From Tunicatimonas pelagia (GTDB lineage Bacteria; Bacteroidota; Bacteroidia; Cytophagales; Cyclobacteriaceae), in assembly GCF_030506325.1 (NCBI RefSeq), contig NZ_CP120683.1, forward strand, positions 4,849,001 through 4,913,000: DNA of 64,000 bases, read 5' to 3'. A program made the translations under genes and the position numbers. Below the pieces are notes generated by a model. The model made no database searches, was not told the origin of the DNA, and saw only the letters and a list, made by a program, of their open reading frames with translations. Position 1 is the first letter of the stretch. Every line of letters starts with the position of its first letter. Positions 18,301 through 27,152 of this stretch are shown here, piece after piece.

Positions 18301-21002
18301 TACTCGTACTTTAATGATTTAGCCGGATCAACCGTAGATGCCTTGATGCTTTCGTAAGCTACGGTGAGCAGGGTGAGTCCTACGATGATGGCGACCGAAA
18401 GCGCGAAGATCATCCAACCCATATCGATCCGATAGACAAAGTTCTGAAGCCAGTCCTGCATCAGAAAGTACCCTAGTGGTAAAGCAATCAGGCAGGCGAT
18501 CAGAATCATTTTTAGGAAGTTGTTCACCAGCATAACCAGGATTTGCGGCACAGTGGCTCCTAGCACCTTCCGAATGCCGATCTCCTTGGTCTTCTGTTCA
18601 GCAGTGTACGAGGCCAACCCATACAGTCCTAAGCAAGCAATGAATACCGCTAGTACCGAAAAGAGCCGGACGAGGTTGGCCATCTTAAGTTCGGCGTAAT
18701 ACATCCGACCAAATTCATCACTCAGAAACCAGTAGTCAAAGCCTACTCCGGGAAGCACTTCTTTCCAGGCAGCCTCTAGGTTGGCTAACTTTTCCGGTAG
18801 ATCATCGGCAGGCAGCTTCACGTACAGAATCTGATTGCTGGGGTGCGGTTTTCCCAGAATAGCTACCGGCTTAATAGCAGTATGAATCGACTCGTAGGGA
18901 AAATCTTTTACCACTCCGACAATCTGACCGGTTTGGTTGGTCGCCGTATCCGATAGCGTAAGACCAATCAACTCCTCAGGAGTCTTGTTGAGACTGCGTG
19001 CTGCCGCTTCGTTAAGCATGTAATTGTTAGAATCAGCCACGTTTTGGCGATCAAAGCTTCGTCCGGCTACCAGTTCCAGATCGAACACTTCAGGAAAATC
19101 ATAATCACCATTCAGTCGGTCCCATCGATATACCTGTTCGCCGCTTAGTTCGGGAACTGTAAAAAAAGCATCCAGTCCCATAAAACCTTGTCGCTGGGGC
19201 AAGTGACCCGCTAGCGTTACGTCCGTGATACCAGGATCAGCGAGTATCTCATTTCGGAGTGCCTCAAACCGTTCTATTGGAGCAATGCCTCCGCCGAAAC
19301 GCACTGATACAATCCGGTCGGCTTGCTCGTACAACTTGGTGCTTTGCAGCATATTCATCTGCTGAAGTACAACCCCGGTGCTTACAATTAACAATACCGA
19401 AACAGCAAACTGAGAAATTACTAAGGCACGGCGGAAGTAGGTTGGTCCTTTGCTGAGCGTGAGTTTGCCCTTCAGCACCGCCACTGGTTTAAACCCCGAT
19501 AGAAAGATAGCCGGATAGCTACCTGCCACAAAGGCCATGCTCAACCAGATAAGCACCAACCCGATCAGAATGTTAATCTGCCCCAGCGAAGCCACTGTGA
19601 ACTGCTTGTCAGCTAGATTGTTAAAGGTTGGTAGAGCAAAGGCAACCAGCACCAAGGCAAGCAGCAGTGCTACCAGAGTAACAAGCAAAGATTCTTGTAG
19701 AAACTGCACCATCAGTGCGCGCCGACTGCTGCCCAGCGACTTACGTACGCCTACTTCCTTGGAGCGCATCATTGACTTAGCTGTGGCTAAGTTCATATAA
19801 TTGATGCTGGCAATCAGCAGAATAAGCAGTCCAATAGAGCTAAAAATAATCACGTAGTCAATGTCGGCCGTAGCGTCCCACCACGACCAGTCGGTTTCGC
19901 TGTCAAAGTGAAAGTCGGTGATGTTTCGTAGAAAAGGGGCGTGTTGATGGGCCTGATCAGCCAGATGTTCGCGAACAATCCGGTCTAGCCCGGCCTGTAC
20001 CTGGTTGACATCGACTCCTTCGGCCAGACGAATGTAGGTGGGTACGTAGTACTTATCCATTCCCGATAAGAACTCGCTCATGGGTATTCCGAAGGTTTCC
20101 TGAGCAATATTCATGATCTCGATAGGAATCAGGTAGTCAGGCTGCATCAGTACGTTACTAGGGTAGTCTTTCATTACCCCGGTGACGGTGAGTGTTACGT
20201 ATTGGTCGGTAATGAAAATATGCTTCATCTCCAGATCATACCCTACCACGTCAGTATCGCCAAATAGGCGTTGGGCGGCTGTCTCGGACAGTACCACACT
20301 ATTAGGTTGGGAGAAAACCTGGTCCTGGTCGCCTTGCAGCAGCGGAAAGTACATGACTTGAGGATACGATTGCTCTACCAAAAACACTTCGCCATCCTGC
20401 GTCAGCAACGTTTTGTCTTCCTCTGGATTTCTCATACTGTAGGGAAATCCCAGAGAAAGGTAACGAAACACATCGGTTACTTCGGGTATCTGCTCTTTTA
20501 GCAGTTGCGACCAGCCGGAGGGTACGGCACCGTAGATTGCTTTCTCCCCCTGCTCATTAGTAAATTCCTCTCCAATACCGAAGGTTAGGTCTGGGGCCGG
20601 GTGGATCGTATCGTAACTTAACTCGTCCTGCGTGTACAGGAAAATCAGAATGGCTGAAGCCAATCCGATAGCTAATCCAGTGGTGTTAAGTAGAGCGGAA
20701 CCTTTCCGTTTGACAAATCCTCGCAGGGCGACTTTAAGATAATTTCTGAGCATAGCAATATGATTAGTAGGATACTGTTTTCGTTTTCGGATATAATCAG
20801 GATGCAGAAACATCAGTACATTGAGCCAGTAGAGCACTTGCGCTTTCCACATTCCTTTTGATTTCACTCTTCGCCGAAATAATTCGTACAAGTCGCCTTC
20901 CACTTCATCCAGTAGCTCCGGTCGGCAGTACCAACGCAAGAAGCGGGTGGCTCTCTTGGGAGGTAATGCGTCGTTTTCTGGGGTAATGTCGGAATGGCTC
21001 AT
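18300..21002 (-). CDS. MacB/FtsX-type permease with prefix domain, array member 4
   Basis: At 900 residues this is the longest member. The prefix begins after a short variable tip (MSHSDITPENDALPPKRATR) and keeps WYCRPELLDEVEGDLYELFR. FtsX coupling motifs KEVGVRKSLGS (near 420) and KEIGIRKVLGA (near 810) mark the two halves. It differs from members 1 to 3 at the end, with DPAKSLKYE, and in its first periplasmic domain, which contains a GVDVNQVQAGLDRIV helix and an insertion. The ATG is at 21000-21002; its stop overlaps the GTG of member 3 by one base. 54 bp separate it from the embedded secreted-protein gene upstream. Confidence 0.9.
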   Translation of the reverse strand: MSHSDITPENDALPPKRATRFLRWYCRPELLDEVEGDLYELFRRRVKSKGMWKAQVLYWLNVLMFLHPDYIRKRKQYPTNHIAMLRNYLKVALRGFVKRKGSALLNTTGLAIGLASAILIFLYTQDELSYDTIHPAPDLTFGIGEEFTNEQGEKAIYGAVPSGWSQLLKEQIPEVTDVFRYLSLGFPYSMRNPEEDKTLLTQDGEVFLVEQSYPQVMYFPLLQGDQDQVFSQPNSVVLSETAAQRLFGDTDVVGYDLEMKHIFITDQYVTLTVTGVMKDYPSNVLMQPDYLIPIEIMNIAQETFGIPMSEFLSGMDKYYVPTYIRLAEGVDVNQVQAGLDRIVREHLADQAHQHAPFLRNITDFHFDSETDWSWWDATADIDYVIIFSSIGLLILLIASINYMNLATAKSMMRSKEVGVRKSLGSSRRALMVQFLQESLLVTLVALLLALVLVAFALPTFNNLADKQFTVASLGQINILIGLVLIWLSMAFVAGSYPAIFLSGFKPVAVLKGKLTLSKGPTYFRRALVISQFAVSVLLIVSTGVVLQQMNMLQSTKLYEQADRIVSVRFGGGIAPIERFEALRNEILADPGITDVTLAGHLPQRQGFMGLDAFFTVPELSGEQVYRWDRLNGDYDFPEVFDLELVAGRSFDRQNVADSNNYMLNEAAARSLNKTPEELIGLTLSDTATNQTGQIVGVVKDFPYESIHTAIKPVAILGKPHPSNQILYVKLPADDLPEKLANLEAAWKEVLPGVGFDYWFLSDEFGRMYYAELKMANLVRLFSVLAVFIACLGLYGLASYTAEQKTKEIGIRKVLGATVPQILVMLVNNFLKMILIACLIALPLGYFLMQDWLQNFVYRIDMGWMIFALSVAIIVGLTLLTVAYESIKASTVDPAKSLKYE

Positions 21003-21056
21003 GCAGTGGGCTACATCTGAAGTGCGTTGAATAGACTTCTATTCGTTGAAAGTATG

Positions 21057-21791
21057 TTACTGTAAAAGCCACCGAATCACCTCGGACATAAACTGCTGAC
21101 TTGGATAATTCACTCCTTTCCACTCGGTCATGTATAGAGAAGCCATACCATCACCCATCACGATAATCTTTCCTCCACTCTCAGTGACTTTATAAGTGCC
21201 AAAAGCTTCGTCGGATTGTTGGTTAAAGCAGAAGGGAGTGCCCCCGTTCAGTAGCCTTCCCCCGTGGTAGATCACGTCCATTTTTTCGGAAACCACCACA
21301 CTCGGAGTAGCGTATCCGCCAGATAGAGTATCCGAACTGTCTTCGCCAAACTGAATATCAAACGGCTTAATAATGTCATTGACGTTTGTTTGCTCGAGCG
21401 TAGACCAGTAATCAACATCTAATACCAAAAATAGTGAGCCACCCTGCTGGACGTATTGCTCAATGGTAGCAACCTCATTGTCGCTATACTGAGCAGAAGG
21501 AGAGTGAATGAACAGTAAATTGCTATTAGCTAGTACCTCAGGGGTGATTTCAGATTTAACATAGTTAACGGAAGCACTTAATGAAGAAGCGGTTGCTTTC
21601 AACTGGTTAGTCAGGTACTGCGCTCTTGCTGCATCTTCGCCCGCACTTTTCACCATATTGGCAGGATCGTTCCAGAACCTTTGTCCGTGGGCAATATCTA
21701 CGAATACATTGAGGTTATTCACATCAGCCTGTGACCATACAATGGTTGGGCTAGCGATGATCAACGTTAAAATGAGGGTTAGGTGTTTCAT
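21057..21791 (-). CDS. Secreted protein, glutamine-amidotransferase-like fold (DUF4350-like), inside the permease array
   Basis: The 244-residue product has a signal peptide (MKHLTLILTLIIASPTIVWS, cleavage near AQ at 20-22) and no lipobox, so it is probably periplasmic. After it come NVFVDIAHGQRFWNDPA and, near 90-115, LLFIHSPSAQYSDNEVATIE followed by QQGGSLFLVLDVDYW. That strand-turn-helix order, with G-G-S-L-F-L-V, is the layout of class-I glutamine amidotransferase-like and DUF4350/GldG-like domains, which often lack catalysis and bind partners in ABC systems. No catalytic cysteine nucleophile is evident at the expected elbow. It sits 18 bp after member 5 and 54 bp before member 4, in the same operon, which suggests a periplasmic partner of the permeases. 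The fold call is tentative. Confidence 0.6.
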   Translation of the reverse strand: MKHLTLILTLIIASPTIVWSQADVNNLNVFVDIAHGQRFWNDPANMVKSAGEDAARAQYLTNQLKATASSLSASVNYVKSEITPEVLANSNLLFIHSPSAQYSDNEVATIEQYVQQGGSLFLVLDVDYWSTLEQTNVNDIIKPFDIQFGEDSSDTLSGGYATPSVVVSEKMDVIYHGGRLLNGGTPFCFNQQSDEAFGTYKVTESGGKIIVMGDGMASLYMTEWKGVNYPSQQFMSEVIRWLLQ

Positions 21792-21809
21792 AGTTTTAAA
21801 TGTTACTTG

Positions 21810-24422
21810 TTACTCATTCTTAAGACACTGTACTGGATTTACTCTCGCGGCTTTAATAGTCTGAAATCCTACCGTAAACCAAGCAGTGAGTAACGCAATT
21901 AATCCGGCACCAGCGAAGTACCACCACCGTAAATCAATGCTAAAGGCAAAATCATTGAGCCATTGCTGAACGATGAAATAACTGATGGGTAAAGCAATGA
22001 GAATGGCAATTAGAACCATCTGGGTAAATTCAGCAGATAAGAGGCGAACAATACGAAAATTACTAGCTCCTAGTGCTTTGCGAATTCCAATTTCTTTCAG
22101 TCTCCTTTCGGCTGTAAAAGTGGCTAAACCAAACAAGCCTAAACATGAAATAATAATGGCAATACCGGCAAAGTACTTGGATAAGTTAGAGACGCGCTGC
22201 TCGGCAGCATAGAGTGCTTGGTAATCCTCATCCAAAAACTGGTAACTAAACGAGTATCTAGGATTGTAAGCCTGATAAAATTCTTGAAGGCGATCAATAG
22301 CTTCACGTTCCCTTCCGGCCTCAATCTTAGCTACTACTTGATGGGTCCACGATGGCCGCAAAACAAAAAATAATGGGCTAACCTCTTCGTGTAATGATCT
22401 AAAATGAAAATTCTTGGTGATCCCAATGATCTCTAGTTCGGTTTGCCCAATTCTAATAACTTCTCCGATAGGATCACTCAACCCCATCATATTAATAGCC
22501 GCTTGATTAAAGATGATTTTTGAACCTTCCGAACTGAATTCTGAGGAAAAAACTCGTCCGGTAGCCATCTCGACACCTAATGTTTCCAGTAAGTCATAGG
22601 TAACCGGACGCATCTCGAAGCTTGGGAAATTGACATCTTCTGGTTTCCCGGGCCAGTCGTCAATGGAAAAACTATTACTGCCATCGACAATACTCTGTCC
22701 AATACTGGCGGCATTCATCACGCCAGGTACACTTCTTAGTTCGGAAAGAAATGTTTCCAATTGTTCGCCTACTCTTCCTTCTATATCAAAGTAGAGAACG
22801 TTATCTTTTTCGTATCCCAGATTTTTTGTTTGCACAAAATCTATCTGTTGGTACACAACCACTACTGATACAATGAGCAGCACAGATAAGGCAAACTGAA
22901 ATATAACTAGGCCTCTTCTGGCCCACTGCCCTTTTGCGGCGTTGCGAAGTGTCCCTAACGTGTGTCCCCGCATCATGGTCACCGAATCGAGTCCTGATAA
23001 GTAAAAGGCGGGGTAACTACCAGCTATCAGCCCCGTAGATAGGACGATGCCAACGATTGTTCCGACTAGGGCAACGTCTAAGTTAAGACTAAGTTGCTTT
23101 CCGGTAATCTCATTAAATTGGGGAAGAAATAGTAAGACCAGCAGTATAGCAATCAGTAGAGATGCTGAAGCCATCAATAGTGACTCGCTCAAGTATTGAA
23201 ATATGAGTGTTTTCCGCTTAGCACCAATGGCTTTTTTTACTCCAATCTCCTTCAATCTTCGCGAAGCTTTAGCCGTGGCCAGATTCATGAAATTAATGCA
23301 GGCAATTAGGAGAATAAAAACGGCGATGATGGAAAATAGACGTACGTATTCTATTCGCCCCCTAATTTGCTTTCCGTTTTCATAGTTACCGTACAGATAA
23401 CCATCCGAAAAAGGACGAGCCAATAAAGTGCTGTTAGAATTATTGCGCTTGTCTTTTAAAAAGCCAGCAATTTTGCTCCTAAATTCTTGAACGCTCGCTG
23501 TTTCTTGCAGCACCGTATACACCTTCGTGGTGTTGAAGTTCCAGTCTAGTGTATTAGGCTCAATTTCTTTGAATTTCTCAAACGATAAAACAAAGTCAAA
23601 TTGGAGAGAAGAATTAGCCGGTACATCAGCAAACACTCCAGCAACCTGGAATGGCTGGTCATCCTGAAAGTTGACGGTTTTGCCAACGATATTTTCGGTC
23701 GTATTGAATAAATTTATCGCCAGTCTTTCCGAGATCACGACGGAATTTTTGTCGGCCAGCACCTGATCCCGATTGCCTTGCATCAAGTCAAAAGAGAATG
23801 TGTTGAAGAAGTCTTCACTAGCGAACAGAGCTGCAGCCCGTACGTATCTATCATCTATTGAGAGTATAACCCCTTTCTCTCGAAGGCGAGTAGCCACAGC
23901 ATATTCTACCTCAGGTACTTCTTCGGCGAGAGTCTCAGCCATCAACCCTGAAGTATACTCTCCCACCCACACTCCTTCTGAATTTTTGCCCTGCTCCAGT
24001 AGTTGAAAGAGCTGAGCATCTTTTTCATGAAACTTATCGACGCCAATTTCATCGTTCACCCACATGAAGATAAGTAGCGCACAAGCCAAGCCGGATGAGA
24101 GGCCAACCAGATTAATAAAGAACGTACTTCGGTGACGTTGAAAATTTCTAAAGGCAATTAAAAAATTGTGTCGTAACATAGCAGTATGATTGGTATGATA
24201 ACTCTTTCTTTTTTTGATATAGTCAGGATGAAAAAACATCAATACATTGAGCCAGTAGCGTAGCCTCGCTCGTTGCAGCCCCTCTGTTTCTATCCTTCGC
24301 TGAAAAAGTTCGTATAAGTCTCCTTCTACCTCGTCTACTAACTCAGGGCGGCAGTACCAGCGCAGAAAGCGGATAGCCAACTTCGGGGGCATTTTCTTAG
24401 TATAACTATTCCGCTTACTCAT
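21810..24422 (-). CDS. MacB/FtsX-type permease with prefix domain, array member 5 (first permease)
   Basis: The 870-residue protein begins 3 bp after the PadR stop. The prefix is intact (FLRWYCRPELVDEVEGDLYE), the TNHTAM linker is present, and the two halves carry KEIGVKKAIGA near 395 and KEIGIRKALGA near 780. Its C-terminus, NPVQCLKNE, and its overall sequence set it apart from members 1 to 3, so it looks like an older branch of the duplication. Position directly behind the PadR gene means it is the first structural gene of the operon. A role as substrate-specific or signal-specific permease sharing an unlinked ATPase is an inference from the missing ATPase. Confidence 0.9.
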   Translation of the reverse strand: MSKRNSYTKKMPPKLAIRFLRWYCRPELVDEVEGDLYELFQRRIETEGLQRARLRYWLNVLMFFHPDYIKKRKSYHTNHTAMLRHNFLIAFRNFQRHRSTFFINLVGLSSGLACALLIFMWVNDEIGVDKFHEKDAQLFQLLEQGKNSEGVWVGEYTSGLMAETLAEEVPEVEYAVATRLREKGVILSIDDRYVRAAALFASEDFFNTFSFDLMQGNRDQVLADKNSVVISERLAINLFNTTENIVGKTVNFQDDQPFQVAGVFADVPANSSLQFDFVLSFEKFKEIEPNTLDWNFNTTKVYTVLQETASVQEFRSKIAGFLKDKRNNSNSTLLARPFSDGYLYGNYENGKQIRGRIEYVRLFSIIAVFILLIACINFMNLATAKASRRLKEIGVKKAIGAKRKTLIFQYLSESLLMASASLLIAILLVLLFLPQFNEITGKQLSLNLDVALVGTIVGIVLSTGLIAGSYPAFYLSGLDSVTMMRGHTLGTLRNAAKGQWARRGLVIFQFALSVLLIVSVVVVYQQIDFVQTKNLGYEKDNVLYFDIEGRVGEQLETFLSELRSVPGVMNAASIGQSIVDGSNSFSIDDWPGKPEDVNFPSFEMRPVTYDLLETLGVEMATGRVFSSEFSSEGSKIIFNQAAINMMGLSDPIGEVIRIGQTELEIIGITKNFHFRSLHEEVSPLFFVLRPSWTHQVVAKIEAGREREAIDRLQEFYQAYNPRYSFSYQFLDEDYQALYAAEQRVSNLSKYFAGIAIIISCLGLFGLATFTAERRLKEIGIRKALGASNFRIVRLLSAEFTQMVLIAILIALPISYFIVQQWLNDFAFSIDLRWWYFAGAGLIALLTAWFTVGFQTIKAARVNPVQCLKNE

Positions 24423-24425
24423 CTT

Positions 24426-24767
24426 TTAAATATTGCCTCCCTCCCACACAATGTGAGGAATTGCTTGCCATAGAGCATTACGCATCTGTCGGGCTTCTCG
24501 TAAGGCCTCTTTTCCCGAATTGGTAATGGTAAACAGCCGTTTCTTTCGTCCGCCCCGCTCTTCGCTAGCTCCCCCCATCTGTGAATGCAGGTAGCCCTTT
24601 TGCTCCAAGCGCATCAGCGTTTTATGCACCGAGCTTAGTGTAACTTTACGGCTGGTACGCTGCTCAATTTCATCAGTAATAGCTAAGCCGTAAGCATCGT
24701 CGTAGAGGATACCTACGGTTAGCAAAACGATTTCTTCAAATTCACCTAAATGGTTGCGTTGACTCAT
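24426..24767 (-). CDS. PadR family transcriptional regulator
   Basis: Starting at the ATG at 24765-24767 (a GTG at 24776 adds three residues) the product has 113 residues. It shows the PadR winged-helix core: GEFEEIVLLTVGILYDDAYG, AITDEIEQRT, SSVHKTLMRLEQKGYL for the recognition helix and wing start, then GGRKKRLFTITNSGKEALRE. PadR proteins repress neighbouring transporter or detoxification genes and are released by a small ligand. The gene is the first in the permease operon, three bases before member 5, and a clean inverted repeat lies about 24 bp in front of its start. This PadR-plus-orphan-permease pairing parallels the ADOP arrays of Acidobacteria. Confidence 0.92.
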   Translation of the reverse strand: MSQRNHLGEFEEIVLLTVGILYDDAYGLAITDEIEQRTSRKVTLSSVHKTLMRLEQKGYLHSQMGGASEERGGRKKRLFTITNSGKEALREARQMRNALWQAIPHIVWEGGNI

Positions 24768-24784
24768 TTGTTTCACCTTTGTCT

Positions 24785-24831
24785 ATTTTCCTTTGGCAAG
24801 CACGGTGCCAAAGCGATAGAATGAGGAAAAT
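24785..24831. promoter_or_regulatory. Candidate operator of the permease operon: nested palindrome
   Basis: ctttggca (24791-24798) and tgccaaag (24806-24813) form a perfect 8-bp inverted repeat with a 7-bp spacer, and attttcc (24785-24791) with ggaaaat (24825-24831) form an outer pair. It lies 24 bp upstream of the PadR ATG, where a repressor could block the promoter. It does not match the ATGT-N8-ACAT operator described for some PadR proteins, so binding by this PadR is an inference. Confidence 0.45.
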
Positions 24832-24945
24832 CAAAGGGGGAAAGAAAAATACTGTCCGGTTTCGTTCAGAAGTTGTTCGTTACTGAACAGGTAAGTAAGT
24901 CTCAGACAAATCCATTATTGCCACCTTTTCGCTAGTATTGTAATT

Positions 24946-25128
24946 GTGAATAATGGTCGAGCTACACTATTAGCTGAGATGTTACGTAAGCAGGATCAGC
25001 AAATGGAAGTACTGAGAGCTCAGAACATAACTTTTGATTACTGCTGAATTGAAGCCATCCGTGATAAATTCAGGCGGATGGATGAGTTTGAGCAGCGATT
25101 GAAAATTCTAGAACGAAAAGTGGGCTAA
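24946..25128 (+). pseudogene. Small coiled-coil gene remnant with an in-frame stop
   Basis: The plus strand reads GTG at 24946 and then about 33 codons of helical, heptad-like sequence (LLAEMLRKQDQQMEVLRAQN), a TGA at 25045-25047, and then in the same frame another 26 codons of the same character (FRRMDEFEQRLKILERKVG) to a TAA at 25126-25128. Both halves look coding and belong together, so this is best read as one small protein interrupted by a stop. The last bases overlap the 3' end of the putative porin gene on the other strand. The rest of the 357-bp gap (24768-25124) holds the candidate operator. Confidence 0.35.
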
Positions 25129-27152
25129 TCGAAAAATTGCCACTTAATTCCTAAATCAATGGCGAAGGGTTGCCCCGGATAAAAAGGCGTAGCAAAATAG
25201 CCTTCCTCTTCAAATAGACTCTCAGTCACCTGAGGGATGCGTAAGAACAAGCGAGCCGTACGCACCTTGAGGTTAACAAATGCATCGGCAATCGGGAAGC
25301 TCTGGCCATTGGGAAGGGGTAACGGAAAATCTCCAATAAGGCCGAGGTTCTCCAATCCGTTGGGCTGTAAGAAAAACTGCTGGGTCGCTACATCGTAGTC
25401 GTAACCCAGGTACGAGCTGGTGTAGCGAATATCCGTTCCGATCTGCAACACAATTTTTCCATCCAGAAATATGTTCTCGTAGTACAACCGAGCAAACGCG
25501 GTAAGCTCGGGCACGGGATAAACATCAGCGGCTCGTCCGCTCGTTAAGGTGTAGATAGCTTGCCCTTGGAAGTGCATCTTCTTTAAAAAGTCAATCCGTA
25601 CTTCGGCTCCGGGCGAGAGCACTTGCACCGCGCCACCGGCTTGTTCAGGGTAGGCCTGCCGACTGTTTAGCGTAGTATCTCGTCGATAATAAATGGGGCG
25701 ATTAATGTTAGAAAGTGTAGCAAACGGACGCAAGTAAATATTGGGAAATGGATACTCCAGTGAGCCCGAAATTTGGTCGATAGCCGTGGGCTCGAAAGAG
25801 TTTCGCCAGTAGTTGTGGTTACCAATAAATTGCTGGTCGGTAAACGTGGGCACCACCCGTGCCCTAACCGCGTTTGCCTTCAGAATGGGGTTGTTAAAAT
25901 TAGCTTCTATCCGGTAGCTTTCGGTATTCAGGTATTCTACTCCGCCACCTAAAAAAGTGCTGTCGCCCAGATCGAGCCGTAGGTCAAAACCAGCGTAGAG
26001 TTCAGTAAAGTCTTCTCCGTCTACCTGATTATCCCCATAAACCGGCAACGTTGGCACAGTATCCTGATTATAGTAAACAATCGGTCGGCGGATGCGGTAA
26101 TGTACACTGTAAAATAAGTTGCCTAAACTGCCCTTCAGCCCTACTTCATTATCCCAGACATCGTACTCAATGCGGTCGTCGGTTTGTGCTGTGTCTAATA
26201 GCACCCGCGAGAAGTAACGGGTAGCCGAGTCAGTATCGATAGTTTCATTACCTAGTTGGTAGAAGAAAAAGTTATTTTGGTGCCGACGGGTAAACTGATG
26301 ATACACCTGGAGCAGTTTGCTCAATTCAAACTGATGGTACAAATGATAGTTGAACCGAAATTCTTTCGCTTCAAACTCTCGTAGCCAGACCTGGGAAGCT
26401 TGTCCAAAAAAGAATTCTGATAACCCACTATCAGTAGCTGTATCTTCCACCACTCCCCCCGATTCATTCACCGTATGTCCGAAGCGAGTAGCATTCACCA
26501 TTAATTGGTACCGCTCGTTTTCACTGCGGTAGTGCATAAATGCCGTGATATTGCTAGATCGTGGTACTACCTTATCGCCCTGTCGTCGGGCAGCGCCTAA
26601 TTGCTTATCGATGCTGAGCGTTCGTACGTTCAAACCAAAATTTAGATTGGGGCCAATATTGCGAGAAAAAGTAACGTCTACCACATCTCGGCCTACTCCT
26701 CCAAACGTGATGAACATTTGGGTGAAAGGTGATTTGGTGTCGTAGTAGCGTACATCTTCGGGCTCAGTGACATAAATATCGTAGGCATCCAATCCAATGT
26801 CGGCACCAATGGTGGTAGGGGCTACCGGATAAATATTTCGGCTAGCCATACCAATTGCTCCAAGGTGCTGCTGGTAATTTAAAAAGTTTTCTATCCGGCT
26901 GTAGTTATGTACTCCCGTCAACACCGTATCTACCTGTTGGTAAATAACCCGGTTGTTTTGCAAGTCTGACTGATAAATATATTGGGAGGTTTCCGGGCCG
27001 TACTGCACGGTATCTTCCTCGGTCTGGCTGGTGGTATCGGTCGGAATATTTACCCGGCCCGGTCGCTGGGCCCACCCCTGGGAAAAACAAATAATCACTA
27101 GCATTCCCCCCATTAGTAACCTGGCGAATGACTTGTTTACGATATTTCTCAA
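25125..27152 (-). CDS. Putative porin (Porin_10-like outer-membrane beta-barrel)
   Basis: The 675-residue protein has a signal peptide (basic start, LLMGGMLVIICFSQGWAQ, cleavage near 29) and then a sequence of alternating polar and aromatic residues through to a terminal aromatic, IKWQFFD, which fits an outer-membrane beta-barrel. The N-terminal mature region with YIYQSDLQNNRVIYQQVDT, FLNYQQHLGAIGMASRNIYP and FGGVGRDVVDVTFSRNIGPN is characteristic of the large putative porin family of Bacteroidota. It would allow diffusion of small solutes or act as a transport component. The start overlaps the end of lpxK by 4 bp, so it is the downstream partner in a two-gene envelope unit. Confidence 0.85.
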   Translation of the reverse strand: MRNIVNKSFARLLMGGMLVIICFSQGWAQRPGRVNIPTDTTSQTEEDTVQYGPETSQYIYQSDLQNNRVIYQQVDTVLTGVHNYSRIENFLNYQQHLGAIGMASRNIYPVAPTTIGADIGLDAYDIYVTEPEDVRYYDTKSPFTQMFITFGGVGRDVVDVTFSRNIGPNLNFGLNVRTLSIDKQLGAARRQGDKVVPRSSNITAFMHYRSENERYQLMVNATRFGHTVNESGGVVEDTATDSGLSEFFFGQASQVWLREFEAKEFRFNYHLYHQFELSKLLQVYHQFTRRHQNNFFFYQLGNETIDTDSATRYFSRVLLDTAQTDDRIEYDVWDNEVGLKGSLGNLFYSVHYRIRRPIVYYNQDTVPTLPVYGDNQVDGEDFTELYAGFDLRLDLGDSTFLGGGVEYLNTESYRIEANFNNPILKANAVRARVVPTFTDQQFIGNHNYWRNSFEPTAIDQISGSLEYPFPNIYLRPFATLSNINRPIYYRRDTTLNSRQAYPEQAGGAVQVLSPGAEVRIDFLKKMHFQGQAIYTLTSGRAADVYPVPELTAFARLYYENIFLDGKIVLQIGTDIRYTSSYLGYDYDVATQQFFLQPNGLENLGLIGDFPLPLPNGQSFPIADAFVNLKVRTARLFLRIPQVTESLFEEEGYFATPFYPGQPFAIDLGIKWQFFD

